A DNA stretch of 22,959 nt from Streptomyces novaecaesareae (GTDB taxonomy: Bacteria; Actinomycetota; Actinomycetes; Streptomycetales; Streptomycetaceae): assembly GCF_000716875.1 (NCBI RefSeq), contig NZ_JNWQ01000100.1:1-22959 (forward strand), read 5' to 3'. The notes under the pieces are model-generated. The model was not told the DNA's origin. It saw nothing but the letters and a program-made list of their open reading frames with translations, and ran no database searches. Numbering within the stretch: position 1 is the first letter of the stretch; each line of letters begins with the position of its first letter. Positions 21,576-22,959 of this stretch are shown piece after piece. The translations under genes were made by a program, and so were the position numbers.

Positions 21576-22959
21576 TCATGGGGTGGGCTTCGCGGCGGGT
21601 TCGGTCGGGGGTTCGGCGGCGGGTTCGGTCGGGGCTTCGGTGGCCGGTTCGGCGGCGGGTTCGGTCGGGGCTTCGGTGGCCGGTTCGGCGGGGTGGGTGC
21701 GCTGGTCGTAGTGCCAGAGCGCGGGGATCGCGGCGGACAGGACGGCGGCGCTGCCGAAGCAGAGCAGGCCGCCGGTGCGCAGGGCGGCCCGGATGCCCTG
21801 CCGGGCGGCGAGGCCGCCGGCCCGCAGGTCGCCCAGGGCGGGCCCGGCGGAGCCGATCAGCATCTCCAACCCCGCTGCGCGGCCCCGGAGTTCGTCCGGA
21901 ATGGACTGGTTCCAGATCGCGCTGCGGAAGGTGTCGCCGATCCAGTGCGCGCCACCGGCGACGGCCAGGCAGAGCAGTACCGTCCACAGGTTCGGGGCGA
22001 AGGCGGCGGAGGCCGTCGCCACGCCGACCAGGGCGGCGGAGAGCACCACCAGTCGGCCGTGCCGGTGCACCCGCTCCGTCCAGCCGCCGGTCGCGGCGGC
22101 GGTCAGGCTGCCGACCGCACTGGCCGAGTAGAGCAGGCCCAGCGCCCAGGTGGCGTCCAGGTCCTCGGCCAGGAACGGGAACAGTGCGGTGGGCAGGGCG
22201 AAGACGGTGGCCGCTAGGTCGGCCAGGTAGGTGCCGATCAGGTCGGGCCGCCGTGCGGCGTACCGGGCGCCATCGGTGAACTCGCTCAGCCGGGGCTTCT
22301 CGGCGTCCCGTTCCGAGGGGACGGGCCGGACCCGGGCCAGCAGGGCGATCGAGAGCAGGAAGCTACCGAGGTCGACCAGATAGGCCGCGGGGACGCCGGC
22401 GGTCGCGATCAGCAGCCCGGCGGCGGCCGGGCCGACCACCCCGCCGATGCTCCAGCGCAGGGAGAGCAGGGCGCCCGCCGCGACCAGCTGATCGTGCGGC
22501 ACCAGCCGGGGGATCATCGCCTCGATCGAGGGCTGCTGGATGCCCTGCAGGGCCGCCGCGACCCCGGCGGCGACGTAGAGCGGCCAGACGGCGGGGGTGC
22601 CGAGCAGTGCGTTGGCCAGCAGCAGGGCACTGAGTGCGGCCAGTGCGAGCTCGGTGGCCAGGGCCACCGTGCGGCGGTCGGCGCGGTCGGCGAGGACGCC
22701 GCCGTAGAGGCCGAACAGGATGGTGGGCACGAGTTCGACCGCGCCGACGGTGCCCACGGCGAGCGGCGAGTGGGTGAGGTCGGCGATCTGCAGGGGGATC
22801 GCCGTCATGGTGAAGATCGAGCCGAGGAGAGTGATCGTGCCGGAGGTCCAGGTCAGCCGGAAGTCCCGGGAGGACCGCCAGGGCGCGGTGTTGGGGAGGA
22901 GTCGGGAGAGCCAGGGCCGTGGTCGGGAGCGGGAGGGGTGGGGCCGGGAGGGGCGGCGT
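21576..22959 (-). CDS. MFS transporter, 5' end beyond the window
   Basis: An MFS efflux protein (MFS_3/EntS-like group) with at least ten hydrophobic segments; the loop GGVLADRADRRTVAL matches the conserved helix 2-3 loop. An internal ATG at 22808 would begin in the middle of the first helix. Upstream in frame, 22809-22959 stays open and codes typical N-terminal residues (WLSRLLPNTAPWRSSRDFRL, then TWTSGTITLLGSIFT), with no ATG, GTG or TTG up to the window edge, so the real start lies past 22959. The C-terminus is a Glu/Pro/Ala/Thr tail of about 38 residues built from a 36-bp repeat. Substrate unknown. Confidence 0.88.
   Translation of the reverse strand, partial: RRPSRPHPSRSRPRPWLSRLLPNTAPWRSSRDFRLTWTSGTITLLGSIFTMTAIPLQIADLTHSPLAVGTVGAVELVPTILFGLYGGVLADRADRRTVALATELALAALSALLLANALLGTPAVWPLYVAAGVAAALQGIQQPSIEAMIPRLVPHDQLVAAGALLSLRWSIGGVVGPAAAGLLIATAGVPAAYLVDLGSFLLSIALLARVRPVPSERDAEKPRLSEFTDGARYAARRPDLIGTYLADLAATVFALPTALFPFLAEDLDATWALGLLYSASAVGSLTAAATGGWTERVHRHGRLVVLSAALVGVATASAAFAPNLWTVLLCLAVAGGAHWIGDTFRSAIWNQSIPDELRGRAAGLEMLIGSAGPALGDLRAGGLAARQGIRAALRTGGLLCFGSAAVLSAAIPALWHYDQRTHPAEPATEAPTEPAAEPATEAPTEPAAEPPTEPAAKPTP
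21612..21683. repeat. 36-bp tandem repeat coding the MFS tail
   Basis: Two identical 36-bp units (21612-21647 and 21648-21683) with partial copies on each side code a 12-residue unit containing EPAT-EAPT-EPAA. The repeat is in frame and lies in the cytoplasmic C-terminal tail. Confidence 0.9.

Noticed and set aside
22808..22808. ATG at 22808 as the start of the MFS gene
   Set aside because: It lies within the first transmembrane helix; the frame stays open with family-like residues to the window edge.

Overview
This is a high-GC actinomycete chromosome window. GC-rich third positions, GTG starts, strong GGAGG ribosome sites and the families present (actinobacterial QcrB with PDWY, CAP-domain proteins with Ala/Pro/Thr linkers, an ECF sigma factor carrying its own zinc anti-sigma motif, a Tat-exported EfeB) point to Streptomyces, Kitasatospora or a close relative. 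I saw no integrase, transposase, rRNA gene, convincing tRNA or CRISPR array. The window reads as ordinary chromosome with an unusual regulatory cluster at its left end.

Left end (1-3837): a GNAT acetyltransferase behind a structured leader, a membrane-anchored CAP/SCP-domain protein, then a single polypeptide that joins an ECF sigma factor, an anti-sigma-type zinc motif, a transmembrane helix, a Thr/Pro linker and an extracytoplasmic CAP domain. The two CAP genes share a nearly identical 45-bp coding segment and a bipartite upstream element (TGTTATC, exactly 15 nt, GGTCTCC-N-AGG) at about the same distance from each start. I read this as a possible membrane-tethered sigma factor that controls itself and its CAP partner, and it is the best candidate here for an undescribed system. 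A small secreted protein gene converges on it.

Middle (3838-13729): a 625-bp intergenic region rich in inverted repeats, a PfkB sugar kinase overlapping tail-to-tail with a second GNAT, a lipoprotein polysaccharide deacetylase, a YchJ/UPF0225 protein, an F420-reductase-like NAD(P)-binding protein, a TetR-flavin monooxygenase operon with a tandem palindromic operator candidate, a small tail-anchored protein, a stand-alone cytochrome bc1 subunit b gene (qcrB) without qcrC or qcrA, and a small hypothetical protein probably translated from a leaderless mRNA.

Right (13838-22959): an iron-box-controlled EfeU-EfeO fusion followed with a 1-nt overlap by the DyP peroxidase EfeB, together an iron uptake operon. 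Convergent to it is a MprAB-like response regulator/sensor kinase pair with a GTGA start/stop overlap. Divergent from the regulator is a gltD-type glutamate synthase small subunit without gltB, with a 20-bp direct repeat in the shared upstream region. The window ends inside an MFS exporter gene whose start lies beyond base 22959. Short tandem repeats recur on this side: a 12-bp unit coding the kinase N-terminus, a 19-bp unit just past its stop, and a 36-bp unit coding the MFS tail.
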